Assembly: GCA_947501045.1 (NCBI GenBank)
Contig: CANMUI010000004.1
Coordinates: 1-64,000, forward strand
Reading direction: 5' to 3'
From: an uncultured Psychrobacter sp.
Lineage (GTDB): Bacteria; Pseudomonadota; Gammaproteobacteria; Pseudomonadales; Moraxellaceae
DNA: 64,000 nucleotides
In this document: piece by piece, positions 1 to 11,272 of the stretch
Numbering within the stretch: the stretch's first letter is position 1
Layout of the letters: every line of letters begins with the position of its first letter
Made by a program: the position numbers and the translations under genes
The notes under the pieces: model-generated
Database searches by the model: none
Told to the model about the DNA's origin: nothing
What the model saw: only the letters and a program-made list of their open reading frames with translations

Positions 1-912
1 GTGGCCTTGCCGCAGATGGAGAAGTACGGCTACAAGCCCGGCTTTGCCTGCGGTATCTTAGCCGCGGGTGGTACTTTGGGTATTATGATCCCGCCTAGTA
101 TTGCCCTACTGGTCTATGCCATCTTAACCGAGCAGTCGGTAGGGGATATGTTTATCGCCGGCTTCTTGCCTGGTATCCTTGGCATGGTCATGTACTCTTT
201 AACCGTGATGATCATGGTGCGCTGGAAGCCGCATTTGGCGCAGCGCGGTGAGAAAACCTCGTGGAAAGCGAAGATACTATCTTTGACCGGTCTGATTCCC
301 TTTGGTTTTATCTTTGTGATTATCATCGCCGGTATCTTCTTTGGTCTGTTTACCCCAACCGAAGGCGCAGCAGTGGGTGCGTTTGCTTCATGGGCGTATG
401 CTGCGGCCAAAGGGATGTGCCTGCAAGGTTTAAAGCAGTCGTTGGTTGAAACCTTGGCGTTGTCAGCGGTGGTGTTCTTTATGCTCTTAGGTGCTGAGGC
501 GCTGGGCTACTTTATCTCGGTGTCGCGTCTGTCGTATTCCCTAGCGTCCTGGATTGGGGGATTGGCGGTCAGTCCGATGGTGGTGCTACTGGCAATCTTG
601 CTGATGTACTTCCTTTTGGGTTTGTTTATGGATGCCTTAGCGATGCTGGTGATTACCATTCCGGTGGTGTTCCCTATTATTCTTGCCTTAGGGTTTGATC
701 CGGTCTGGTTTGGGATTGTGGCGGTATTGACGGTGGAGCTGGGACTGATCACCCCGCCGATGGGGATGAATATCTTTGTGATTAAGGCGGTGGCACCGCA
801 TATTAAGCTTAGTGAGATGTTTCGAGGGGTGGCACCGTTCATTGTCTCGGACTTTATACGGCTCGCTATTCTAGTCGCTTTCCCGGCGATCTCCCTGACG
901 CTGCTTGGGTAG
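1..912 (+). CDS. dctM: TRAP transporter large permease (DctM), 3' part only
   Basis: Membrane subunit of a tripartite ATP-independent periplasmic transporter, which imports organic acids using an ion gradient together with a periplasmic binding protein. The visible 303 residues are almost entirely hydrophobic helices, with DctM-family signatures such as GGTLGIMIPPS near the start, GLFTPTEGAAVGA and GLITPPMGMN. DctM proteins are usually about 430 residues, so roughly the first 125 lie before the window; the GTG at position 1 is an internal codon. A terminator-like hairpin follows 50 bp downstream. The binding protein and small permease are not visible; a solute-binding gene at 30202-31275 is too far away to be assumed its partner. 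The family call is firm, the substrate unknown. Confidence 0.93.
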   Translation: MALPQMEKYGYKPGFACGILAAGGTLGIMIPPSIALLVYAILTEQSVGDMFIAGFLPGILGMVMYSLTVMIMVRWKPHLAQRGEKTSWKAKILSLTGLIPFGFIFVIIIAGIFFGLFTPTEGAAVGAFASWAYAAAKGMCLQGLKQSLVETLALSAVVFFMLLGAEALGYFISVSRLSYSLASWIGGLAVSPMVVLLAILLMYFLLGLFMDALAMLVITIPVVFPIILALGFDPVWFGIVAVLTVELGLITPPMGMNIFVIKAVAPHIKLSEMFRGVAPFIVSDFIRLAILVAFPAISLTLLG

Positions 913-963
913 GTTATAAGGGCTAAATATCCATAGTATAATAGAAAATCGTTTGAAATTTTC

Positions 964-995
964 AACCACACTGTTGATAAGATGGTGTGGTTTTT
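964..995 (+). terminator. Rho-independent terminator after dctM
   Basis: AACCACAC pairs with GTGTGGTT around a 13-base loop and is followed by a T run. It lies about 50 bp after the dctM stop codon and ends that transport operon. Confidence 0.7.
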
Positions 996-1150
996 ACTGT
1001 TTAGGACGTTATAAACTATGATTGGCAGCATAAACTATGATGAGCTGATTATGTTTGGTCACATGGTTTCTTATTTTTGTTGATATATGTAGTAAACTAA
1101 GCACGAACTATTCATTTATTTTTTATTGCAAACTATACAAGTAGAGGACT

Positions 1151-2206
1151 ATGGCAGTTGATTTTAGTAATACGCTTATAGTTGCCATTTCTGCAACTGC
1201 TTTATTTGATTTATCTGAATCTGAAAACCATTTGCTACAACTCTTACAGCATAGTCCTGATAGTGCCGTTAAAGAATTTCGCGACTATATGGCAGAGCGT
1301 GAGGATAAGCCCCTTAGTATAGGTGCAGGTTATCCGCTGATTAAAGCTTTACTTAATCTCAATAACTACTGTAATGACTGCGGTGTAACCTATTCAGATA
1401 TCGAAACGCCTTTAGTTGAAGTGGTTATAGTATCTAAAAGTAGCCCGGATACGGGTATCCAAGTATTAAATGCTATACGCGTACATGAACTCAATATTTC
1501 GCGTTCAGCCTTTATCTCTGGAAGCTCGATAGCTCCTTATATTGCTGATTTTGGCGTTGATCTGTTTTTGACAACCAATCGTGATGATGCTCAGCAAGTT
1601 ACAGATGCTAATATTTGCGCCTGTGCGATACTAGATGCTACGCCTGTCAATACTTATGAGCTTGACACCGAGCAATTACGTATTGCTTTTGATGGTGACG
1701 CCGTATTATTTGACGACTCAGGAGAGCTATTATACAAACAAAAAGGGCTACGTGCTTTTCACGAACGTGAAGCACAAATGCGAGACTCTCCTATCAAAAA
1801 GGGCCCTTATGCTGAGTTGCTAATTAAATTTTCAAAGTTGCAAGAGCGCCTGCCTGCACGGTTACAATATAGCCCAATAAAAATTGCTTTAGTGACCGCT
1901 CGTAATGCACCAGCTGATCTGCGAGCTATCAAGACGCTACGTGCTTGGGGAGTGGATGTGGATATGGCGTTTTTTCTGGGTGGTCTTGAAAAAACAGCAA
2001 TACTGAAAACTTTTGCCCCGCATATCTTTTTTGATGATTCAATTAAACATATCGATGCTGCGCGTAGCTTTGTTCCGACAGCTTTAGTACCTTATCACTC
2101 CAAATCTCTACTGTATGCCGATAGCTATTTAAATACTGATGAAGATACTACTACGTTATCGTTTAAGCCCGTGCTTCGTCCAGCTTTACTATTGGATACT
2201 GATTGA
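1151..2206 (+). CDS. 5'-nucleotidase, cytosolic NT5C1-like family
   Basis: Predicted soluble enzyme that dephosphorylates nucleoside monophosphates. The 351-residue protein matches the layout of the bacterial NT5C1-like family (Pfam 5_nucleotid, PF06189): an N-terminal LVIAISxxALFDL-type strand (here LIVAISATALFDL), VEVVIVSKSSPDTG, and the aspartate-rich IAFDGDAVLFDD segment around residue 180. IALVTARNAP and FFDDS further on look like the remaining HAD-type phosphatase motifs. The start is supported by GTAGAGGAC just ahead of the ATG. The gene stands alone between the dctM terminator and the rhomboid gene 83 bp downstream, with which it may be co-transcribed. Substrate preference cannot be read from the sequence. 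Confidence 0.88.
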   Translation: MAVDFSNTLIVAISATALFDLSESENHLLQLLQHSPDSAVKEFRDYMAEREDKPLSIGAGYPLIKALLNLNNYCNDCGVTYSDIETPLVEVVIVSKSSPDTGIQVLNAIRVHELNISRSAFISGSSIAPYIADFGVDLFLTTNRDDAQQVTDANICACAILDATPVNTYELDTEQLRIAFDGDAVLFDDSGELLYKQKGLRAFHEREAQMRDSPIKKGPYAELLIKFSKLQERLPARLQYSPIKIALVTARNAPADLRAIKTLRAWGVDVDMAFFLGGLEKTAILKTFAPHIFFDDSIKHIDAARSFVPTALVPYHSKSLLYADSYLNTDEDTTTLSFKPVLRPALLLDTD

Positions 2207-2289
2207 GGCTTTATCTAGAGATAAAGAGTAGATCTTCAATCCAAACTAAGATTTAATAAATAGCAAACTTTATAGAGACGAGGCAGGAT

Positions 2290-2889
2290 ATGAACGGGAA
2301 GCAGCTACTAAGCCTAACCTTGGTACGTTTAAAACAAGTTGTGGGGCTATATGCTTTCGTATTCATACCAATGTGGGGTATGTTTTATCTCAGTAAGATT
2401 GCGCTGTTTGGGCTGTGGAATATTTTTGGGATTGTACCACGCACGTTAGATGTAGGTAGCCTCATTGGCGTGTTTGCGTCATGGACCATGCATGGTAACT
2501 TTGCGCATTTGATGGGTAATACGTTGACGTTGATACAGATTTTATTCGTATTTGGCCTGTTTGAAAATAATGCTTATCGTACAACGTTAAAACTTATTGT
2601 AGCCTCAGGAGCAGTAACTTGGCTGATTGGGTCACCATTATCTATTCATATCGGCGCATCAGGGCTTTGTTTCGCAATGTTTGGGTTTATGATAGGCGGC
2701 GCATTATTTGCACGGCGCTGGGGCTATCTGCTTGCCTGTATCGTTATGGGAGCGGGTTATTGGTTGATCATTAAGCAAGGGTTGATGCCGCAGCAAGGCA
2801 TCTCGTTTGCAGCACATTTTGGCGGTTTATGCGCCGGATTATTGGTAGGAGCAAATTCAAAACATCGCTATGCAGAAACAGTTGTATAG
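2290..2889 (+). CDS. Rhomboid family intramembrane serine protease
   Basis: Small rhomboid-type protein (199 residues) with about six predicted transmembrane helices. Family hallmarks are an HGNFAHLMGNTLTL segment, which corresponds to the conserved H-x-x-x-N helix, the catalytic serine motif GASGLCFAMFG in the fourth helix, and a histidine in AAHFGGLCAGLLVG in the last helix. Rhomboids cleave membrane proteins within or next to their membrane segments; the substrate here is unknown. A GAGGCAGG sequence precedes the ATG at a proper distance. The protein lacks the extra cytoplasmic N-terminal domain of GlpG, so it is closer to the short rhomboids found in many gammaproteobacteria. Confidence 0.85.
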   Translation: MNGKQLLSLTLVRLKQVVGLYAFVFIPMWGMFYLSKIALFGLWNIFGIVPRTLDVGSLIGVFASWTMHGNFAHLMGNTLTLIQILFVFGLFENNAYRTTLKLIVASGAVTWLIGSPLSIHIGASGLCFAMFGFMIGGALFARRWGYLLACIVMGAGYWLIIKQGLMPQQGISFAAHFGGLCAGLLVGANSKHRYAETVV

Positions 2890-2961
2890 TTAGAATCTCA
2901 AAAACCTATTGTTATGATTATGTTTTAAATTATTTTAGTAAGATGTCCTATCAGTATTTTA

Positions 2962-3516
2962 TTATATTTGTGCGATTTGATTTCGACAAATACTAATGAA
3001 TAAGGGATCATTCACGGTTAAAGGGTACCATTTGGTTGTTTGTCCAACATGCTCTTCAATAGTAAGCTGACTATTCTTGTCTGGTATGACATAGTCTGCG
3101 CGTGCAGGAGCACTGCAATCTATAACTTGTGGAACCTGTTGTATACTTCTGCGTCTCTCAAACAAATATAGATTGGTCAGATAGATATTTTTATTATTGG
3201 CATTAGCATGAGCGTTCCTGCTATCTACTGCCATAAAGCGCAATGTTTGCGGTTTGACATATGACCAAGGACGAAACCAAGTACTCTCCTCAACTTTTTT
3301 GACAACAGTAAGATCTTTTGGAAGCTGAGCCACTTGTTGATTGAACCAGTTATATTCTTGATGAATTTGAAAACCAAAAATTCCTAAAGCGCCAAACAAA
3401 GGGATAAGCCACTTTGGTGCCCGTCTACCTGCTAATTTACTAAGGTGGGTTATAACCAGTGCTACCCCCGCTAAGCCAAACCCGGCAGCTATGGTCGCGA
3501 TAAACTCAAAAAGCAT
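2962..3516 (-). CDS. Hypothetical membrane-anchored protein
   Basis: Protein of 184 residues that I do not recognise. The first 25 residues form a hydrophobic helix, and residues about 36-52 (WLIPLFGALGIFGFQI) form a second, so the remaining 130 residues probably sit together on one side of the membrane. The soluble part has no catalytic motif I can identify; it contains two cysteines far apart and a basic ERRR stretch. The gene is convergent with the rhomboid gene and stands 140 bp ahead of the symporter gene on the same strand. Coding is supported by length and by reading through moderate-GC sequence. Confidence 0.65.
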   Translation of the reverse strand: MLFEFIATIAAGFGLAGVALVITHLSKLAGRRAPKWLIPLFGALGIFGFQIHQEYNWFNQQVAQLPKDLTVVKKVEESTWFRPWSYVKPQTLRFMAVDSRNAHANANNKNIYLTNLYLFERRRSIQQVPQVIDCSAPARADYVIPDKNSQLTIEEHVGQTTKWYPLTVNDPLFISICRNQIAQI

Positions 3517-3595
3517 AATATCTATCCTTGATACGATAAAAACATTTAATAGCCCAGCAGACAGTTATACCACTGCTAGATAACCATTGTAGAAT

Positions 3596-3630
3596 AAAAA
3601 ACACTCACAAGCAGCTGCTGCCTGTGAGTG
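3596..3630 (-). terminator. Terminator of the DUF4212-symporter operon
   Basis: On the minus strand CACTCACA pairs with TGTGAGTG around a GC-rich inner stem and is followed by a run of six T. It lies just past the symporter stop codon. Confidence 0.8.
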
Positions 3631-3656
3631 ATGTAATACATAATATACAAGGGAAA

Positions 3657-5525
3657 TTAGTGATCTATAGCGCCGCCAGCTCCGCGCGGAGAGCGTACGC
3701 TTTCAACCAACTCTTGGATATGTGCTGGTGGCGCTTTAGTAGCATAAGAAACTGCGAATGCTACGATAAAGTTAAGCATAGCACCAACCGCACCGAATGA
3801 TAACGGTGAGATGCCAAATAACCAGTACTCTTCAGTATCTGGGAAGTTAGCCGTACCACTGATAAAGAACCAACCTTTAAATACGAAGATGTAGACTAGG
3901 ATAGTAATCAAACCGGTTAACATACCGCAGATAGCACCGAGGTTGTTAATACGTTTTGAGAAGATACCCATCATTAGCACTGGGAATAAAGAAGCGCCAG
4001 CAATACCAAAGGCTAAGGCAACTACCTGGGCTGCAAACCCTGGTGGATTAATACCTAACCATGTTGCTACCACGATCGCTATACCCATAGTGATACGAGC
4101 ATATTTTAACTCTTGCTTATCGGTAATATTAGGATTCAGATTACGTTTGATTAAATCATGGCTAATAGCTGATGAGATAGCTAGCAGTAGACCAGCGGCT
4201 GTAGACAATGCTGCGGCTAGACCACCGGCGGCAATAAGACCGATAACCCATGGTGGAAGATTTGCAATTTCTGGGTTTGCCAGTACCATGATATCAGCGT
4301 TTACATCTAACTCATTACCATTCCAACCACGAGCAGCAAGTTCACCACCTAATATTTCATTATTTTTGACACGAGCAGCATCAACAGCGGCAGTGGCTGC
4401 TGCAACATCACCACCATCAGCGGTAGCAGTTGTTAAAGCGGCTTCAGCGGCACCAAGACCACCATCGTTATAGAACTGAATACGACCGTCATTATTTAGA
4501 TCGTTGTATTTGATAAGTCCAGTATCTTCCCATGTTCTCATCCAATCTGGACGCTGATCGTAATTAATCGGCTCGGCTTCAACACCTTGTGGATAAACCG
4601 TATCGATTAGATTTAAACGTGCCATAGCGCCTACTGCAGGAGCAGTAAAATACAATAGAGAGATAAATACTAGTGTCCAGCCAGCGGTCCAACGCGCATC
4701 AGCGACTTTAGGCACGGTGAAGAAGCGAATAATAACGTGTGGCAAGCCTGCTGTACCTATCATCAGAGATAGAGTGAACAGCACCATGTTGAGCTTATTA
4801 GGGACATCAGCAGTATAAGAGGCAAAACCGAGATCAGTAACGACTTGGTTAAGCTTAGTTAGGATTGGCACCCCTGATTCTACATGGGTTGAGAACAAGC
4901 CTAAGCCTGGAATCGGATTACCTGTCAGCTCAAGTGAGATAAACACCGCAGGAATAGTATAAGCAATCATCAGAACGACATACTGAGCAACCTGCGTGTA
5001 AGTAATCCCTTTCATACCACCCAATACCGCATAGAAGAATACCACGACAGCGGCGATAATAAGACCAGTAGTATTTTCAACTTCTAAGAAGCGTGAGAAG
5101 GCCACGCCGGCTCCTGTCATCTGACCGATAACGTAAGTGGTTGAAGCGATAATCAAACAGACCACGGCAATCATAGCAGCGGTCTTAGAATAAAAACGGT
5201 CACCGATAAAATCAGGAACCGTAAATTTACCGAACTTACGTAGATAAGGCGCTAGTAGCATGGCGAGCAAAACATAACCACCTGTCCAGCCCATTAGGTA
5301 AGTCGATGCACCGTAACCACTAGCAGCGATCAAGCCTGCCATAGAGATAAATGACGCCGCACTCATCCAGTCAGCAGCCGTTGCCATACCGTTGACTACC
5401 GGATGGACACCACCGCCTGCGACATAAAACTCACTGGTAGAACCAGCACGTGCCCAAATCGCAATGCCAAAATAAAGTGCGAAGGATAGTCCTACGAAAA
5501 TAATATTAATTACAAATTGACTCAT
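3657..5525 (-). CDS. Sodium:solute symporter, VC_2705 (acetate permease-like) subfamily
   Basis: Integral membrane transporter of the solute:sodium symporter family, likely importing acetate or another short carboxylate. The 622 residues give about 13 helices; family motifs include EFYVAGGGVHPVVNGMATAAD near residue 33 and GLAAALSTAAGLLLAISSAISHD in the second half. Between helices, residues about 311-425 form a long soluble insertion with an EF-hand-like loop (D342, N344, D346, G347, I349) and an alanine-rich stretch; such an insertion is typical of the TIGR03648 subfamily. The ATG lies 4 bases after the DUF4212 stop, and its GAGGAA ribosome binding site lies inside the end of that gene, so the two are translationally linked. 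Confidence 0.92.
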   Translation of the reverse strand: MSQFVINIIFVGLSFALYFGIAIWARAGSTSEFYVAGGGVHPVVNGMATAADWMSAASFISMAGLIAASGYGASTYLMGWTGGYVLLAMLLAPYLRKFGKFTVPDFIGDRFYSKTAAMIAVVCLIIASTTYVIGQMTGAGVAFSRFLEVENTTGLIIAAVVVFFYAVLGGMKGITYTQVAQYVVLMIAYTIPAVFISLELTGNPIPGLGLFSTHVESGVPILTKLNQVVTDLGFASYTADVPNKLNMVLFTLSLMIGTAGLPHVIIRFFTVPKVADARWTAGWTLVFISLLYFTAPAVGAMARLNLIDTVYPQGVEAEPINYDQRPDWMRTWEDTGLIKYNDLNNDGRIQFYNDGGLGAAEAALTTATADGGDVAAATAAVDAARVKNNEILGGELAARGWNGNELDVNADIMVLANPEIANLPPWVIGLIAAGGLAAALSTAAGLLLAISSAISHDLIKRNLNPNITDKQELKYARITMGIAIVVATWLGINPPGFAAQVVALAFGIAGASLFPVLMMGIFSKRINNLGAICGMLTGLITILVYIFVFKGWFFISGTANFPDTEEYWLFGISPLSFGAVGAMLNFIVAFAVSYATKAPPAHIQELVESVRSPRGAGGAIDH

Positions 5526-5529
5526 GGGG

Positions 5530-5790
5530 CTATTCCTCGTCTACGCCATATTGTTTATCTAACTTATTCATACGCCAAGCGTAAAAGAAAATTAAGATAA
5601 TAAATACCCCAATAGATCCTTGCTGAGCGAACCAAAAGCCTAGGTCAGTACCACCGATTTTGATACCAGCTAATAGGGGACGTAAAAGAATAGCGAAACC
5701 GTATGAGCATAGAGCCCAAATGATTAGGCTGCCTATAATAAGACGGATATTGGCGCGCCAATAACCGGATGGATCGTTGCGATTCTCCAT
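5530..5790 (-). CDS. DUF4212 small membrane subunit of the symporter
   Basis: Protein of 86 residues with two transmembrane helices (about residues 18-38 and 48-70), matching the DUF4212 / TIGR03647 family of small proteins always found just upstream of VC_2705-type sodium symporters. It is presumed to be an accessory subunit. An upstream in-frame ATG at 5862 would add 24 residues, but the start chosen here begins MENRNDPSGYW, as in the family, and has a strong AAGGAG site 7 bases upstream. The stop codon is 4 bases from the symporter ATG. Confidence 0.9.
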   Translation of the reverse strand: MENRNDPSGYWRANIRLIIGSLIIWALCSYGFAILLRPLLAGIKIGGTDLGFWFAQQGSIGVFIILIFFYAWRMNKLDKQYGVDEE

Positions 5791-6391
5791 AGGACAACTC
5801 CTTTTGTCTAATACAAAATAAAGGGGCGGGTTTAAAGCTAGTAAACTACCATAATCTAGCAAGTGTCTTTTAAATTAAAAGGTTCATACCATAGTCATAA
5901 ATATAGTCATAAAATTTCTTTCATAAAGTACAACTATTCGCTAGTCTGATCATATTAATTACATTTATGCCAATAAGTATATAATTAGATAACTTTAAAG
6001 CTAATAGGAATATATACAAAAAACATGTAATTAACAATAAAAAGTTCAACTTAGTATGTGTAACAAAATATTTTTTACAGAATAAATATACTCATTAAAT
6101 GAGAAGTTTTATGACAATTTAACTATAAATCCATATTAGCATCAATGATATAACAAGTATAAGTCCTATACTTAAAAAAATTAGTTATTACATTGATCTA
6201 AAAAGCACTTTTACAAATAATTTTGCTCGAAATAAGGATTCAATAACTAATAATGGCCAGACAAGATTTTTTTGAGTGAGTATCATTGAATCAAAAACAT
6301 AAATGTTGTCGGATACGTTTGCAGTATAAACAATAATGTTCGAGTAAGGTAATATGTGCAGCACTAAAGATACAGAAAGAAGGGGAACAGT
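5791..6391. other. AT-rich divergent intergenic region
   Basis: This 600-bp region separates the divergent symporter operon and the alanine symporter gene. It is very AT-rich and must hold both promoters. I see no gene, no clear hairpin and no operator that I can name. An AGAAGGGGAACAGT leader immediately ahead of 6392 is the ribosome binding site of the plus-strand gene. Confidence 0.5.
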
Positions 6392-7888
6392 ATGGGTGAT
6401 GGGGTAGTAAGTTGGTTCAATAGCTTCGTTAATTACGGTGTTAGTATCATTTGGGGTAACGATGACTGGTTAATTGCAAGCAACCCGTGGTATGGCTTGC
6501 TTATGTTTTTGCTTATCGGTGCCGGTATCTATTTTACTATCGTGACGCGTTTTATACAGTTTCGACACTTTGGACATATGTGGTCATTACTACGAGCATC
6601 CAACCAAGGGCGTAAAGACGGAGGTATCAGCTCGTTTGAAGCTTTGATGACCTCTCTAGCCGCTCGCGTCGGTACGGGGAACTTAGCTGGGGTAGCGATT
6701 GCTATTTATTTAGGAGGACCAGGCGCGGTATTTTGGATGTGGATGACTGCGCTGGTTGGGATGTCGACCAGTTTTATTGAGTCTACTTTAGCACAAGCTT
6801 ATAAAGTGCCTCACGATGATAATGTTTATCGCGGCGGTCCTGCGTACTACATCGAAAAAGGTCTTGGTAGCCGCTGGATGGCGGTGTTTTTCTCAATTTG
6901 TTTGCTTATTGCGTTTGGTCTAGCATTCAATGGGGTACAGTCAAATACCATCGCTCAAGCTACCAATGAAGCTTTTGGTATTCCTACTTGGATGACTGGA
7001 GTGGTGTTAGTAGTATTAGTAGCGCCAGTAGTGTTCGGTGGCCTACGTTCGGTCGCGCGTATTGCAGGCAAGATTGTCCCTGTAATGGCTATTTTGTATA
7101 TCTTGTTGGCGCTGTTTGTTATCATAACTAACTTTAGCGAGTTTCCAGCGGCGATTGCACTTATTGTAAAGTCAGCCTTTGGCTTTGAACAAGCGGTCGG
7201 CGGGGTTATCGGTTATGGTATTGCACAAGCCATAATTAATGGTATCAAGCGCGGTTTGTTTTCGAACGAGGCGGGCATGGGTTCAGCGCCAAACGCTGCG
7301 GCAACGGCGCAAACTCATCCCGATCATCCTGCGGTACAAGGGTTTATGCAAATGCTAGGCGTATTTATAGATACGCTAGTCATCTGTACGGCGACCGCTT
7401 CTATAATTATTCTATCCGGCGTGATCGATCCCAATGTCGAACAAGAAGGCATTCAGTTGACTCAGCTAGCTTTATCTCGCTACGTGGGTGATCTAGGGGT
7501 TATCTTCGTCGCTGTAGCTATTTTCTTTTTCTCTTTTACTTCTATCATTGCCAACTACAGCTATGGCGAATCAAATCTTGAATTCATCTCCGGCAGCAAA
7601 AACGCTAAAATGATGATCATGATCTTTCGTTTTATGGTATTAGCTATGGTGTTCGTTGGCGCTATTGCAAGTTTACCTGCGATTTGGAACTTTGCTGATC
7701 TATCAATGGGCCTTATGGCATTGACTAACTTAATCGCTATTTTGATACTATCTCCAGTTGCGTTAAGGATATTGCGAGATTATGAGCGCCAAATTAAAGA
7801 AGGCAAAACAGGGGATCAAATCACTTTTCATCCTGATGACTTCGTTAAGCTAAAAGATGAAGCCAACCGTGATTCTTGGTCGGACTAG
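6392..7888 (+). CDS. Alanine/glycine:cation symporter (AGCS family)
   Basis: Sodium-coupled uptake carrier for alanine and perhaps glycine or serine in the inner membrane. The 498 residues include the family's signature stretches: AARVGTGNLAGVAIAIYLGG around residue 90, FWMWMTALVGMSTSFIESTLAQ, and NEAGMGSAPNAAATA near residue 290 (the AGCS signature region). About 11 helices are predicted and the length is normal (E. coli YaaJ is 476). A strong AAGGGGA site precedes the ATG. The gene is alone and ends in a bidirectional terminator shared with the convergent ETF-QO gene. Confidence 0.93.
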   Translation: MGDGVVSWFNSFVNYGVSIIWGNDDWLIASNPWYGLLMFLLIGAGIYFTIVTRFIQFRHFGHMWSLLRASNQGRKDGGISSFEALMTSLAARVGTGNLAGVAIAIYLGGPGAVFWMWMTALVGMSTSFIESTLAQAYKVPHDDNVYRGGPAYYIEKGLGSRWMAVFFSICLLIAFGLAFNGVQSNTIAQATNEAFGIPTWMTGVVLVVLVAPVVFGGLRSVARIAGKIVPVMAILYILLALFVIITNFSEFPAAIALIVKSAFGFEQAVGGVIGYGIAQAIINGIKRGLFSNEAGMGSAPNAAATAQTHPDHPAVQGFMQMLGVFIDTLVICTATASIIILSGVIDPNVEQEGIQLTQLALSRYVGDLGVIFVAVAIFFFSFTSIIANYSYGESNLEFISGSKNAKMMIMIFRFMVLAMVFVGAIASLPAIWNFADLSMGLMALTNLIAILILSPVALRILRDYERQIKEGKTGDQITFHPDDFVKLKDEANRDSWSD

Positions 7889-7958
7889 TGTTTGAGTGGG
7901 TAGTATTTGAGCATCTAAGTATTTAAAGTAAAATTGTTTTTATCTTATTAACCAGCCA

Positions 7959-7998
7959 ATAAAAAACCTCGTTCAATTATGAACGAGGTTTTTTATTG
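7959..7998. terminator. Bidirectional terminator
   Basis: AATAAAAAACCTCGTTC pairs perfectly with GAACGAGGTTTTTTATT around a 6-base loop. The T run on each strand serves the convergent alanine symporter and ETF-QO genes. Confidence 0.93.
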
Positions 7999-8031
7999 TG
8001 AGTAATTATTTTACTTTACATGTCTTTTATT

Positions 8032-10041
<2,010 letters not shown>

Positions 10042-10431
10042 ACCTACTCCTAAATTCTTAGTGGCTTATCTATGACATAGCTATGGACGTTGCAATAAAT
10101 AATAAGGCTTGCAACCGTGATGGGTCTTAGATAGAGGGCTACCTGATAAAAACTGTCTTTGTGGTAAAAATGGACACATTATTGCTGCCGCTACTGTCTT
10201 TAATGATAAGTAAAATAATTTAAACAATACTTATATAACTGATCAGATAAAAAATTCGTTACTTATTATAAAAGAAAAGTCTCATAAACACGATACGCAT
10301 TTATAGGTATCAGTGTTAAGGTAAAATTAATATAGTGATTCTACAATAACGAGCTGACTTTATCATGTTTAAAACCGAAAATTATAGTAATACTAAACAT
10401 AGCAAACTTTAATTAATATCTGGGAAGGTGT
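10042..10431. other. AT-rich divergent intergenic region
   Basis: This 390-bp stretch lies between the divergent ETF-QO and DUF1285 genes and must hold both promoters. I see no gene or strong hairpin. GGGAAGGTG at 10422-10430 is the ribosome binding site of the plus-strand gene; AGGAGTAGGT beside 10042 serves ETF-QO. Confidence 0.5.
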
Positions 10432-11136
10432 ATGATGACTGATAGTAATAACACTAATCGCAAAGTAAATGGCACTGACCCTGCTAAGACTCTACCGTCA
10501 GACCTAAAAGATATGGAGGCGCTGAGTCAATACTTAAAGTCAACTACTGGTAACAGTCAAAAGCGTAGCTTACCACCTCTTGAAGACTGGCAGCCGGAGC
10601 AAACGGTTGATATGGATCTAGTGATCAAAGCTAATGGGGAATGGTGGCACGAAGGTAGACCTTTGACTAGGCAGTCATTGGTTGATCTTTTTGCAACCGT
10701 CTTATGGAGAGAAGAGCGCAATAATGAGATTGAGTATTTTCTAAAGACCCCGGTACAAAAACTGCGTATCAGCGTTGAAGATGTGCCCCTGCTTATCAAC
10801 GATGTGGGAATTGTAGAAGAAAAAGGCGACAGCTGGTTAGAATTTACAACGACGACAGGAGATGTGGTACGTTTAGATGCCGCGCATCCGATTACACTAC
10901 GTACTTACTTGCCTAAAAATGATGCTCAAGATAGTGATGAGCAGGATAAAGACGCTGTAGAACAAGAGCAGATTCGTCCTTATATGCCTGTTCGCAACGG
11001 TTTAACCGCCCTTATTGGACGTAATACTTTCTATCATTTGACCGAAATTGGTAAGCTGACAGAAGAAAACGGCAGCACTATACTAACCTTACGTAGCGGC
11101 GGGCAGGATTATCAGTTGTCTATGCCAAACCACTAG
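10432..11136 (+). CDS. DUF1285 domain protein
   Basis: Soluble protein of 234 residues. The core from about residue 55 has the DUF1285 pattern: MDLVIKANGEWWHEGRPLTRQ, then LVDLFATVLWREE, YFLKTPVQKLRISVEDVPLLI, and a C-terminal pair of IRPYMPVRNGLTALIGRNTF and FYHLTEIG. Function of the family is unknown, although a beta-rich two-lobed fold is known from a structural genomics target. The first 50 residues are polar and probably disordered. ATGATG at the start leaves a one-codon doubt; GGGAAGGTG is positioned for either. Confidence 0.85.
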   Translation: MMTDSNNTNRKVNGTDPAKTLPSDLKDMEALSQYLKSTTGNSQKRSLPPLEDWQPEQTVDMDLVIKANGEWWHEGRPLTRQSLVDLFATVLWREERNNEIEYFLKTPVQKLRISVEDVPLLINDVGIVEEKGDSWLEFTTTTGDVVRLDAAHPITLRTYLPKNDAQDSDEQDKDAVEQEQIRPYMPVRNGLTALIGRNTFYHLTEIGKLTEENGSTILTLRSGGQDYQLSMPNH

Positions 11137-11272
11137 TGTCTTGAAATCAGTTTTAGGATTTAGTATAAAGCTGTGAGTATACACCGTAAATTAAACAGTA
11201 AAATCTATAGAGTCAATAATTTGTAGAATCAATAACTTGTAGAGTCGATATAGTAATGACAGCATTTTTAAT

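Noticed and set aside
507..1031. Minus-strand open frame of 174 residues over dctM
   Set aside because: Shadow of the conserved TRAP permease; no start signal.
3943..4473. Plus-strand open frame of 176 residues within the symporter gene
   Set aside because: Antisense shadow of a well-conserved transporter; composition reflects the alanine-rich insertion.
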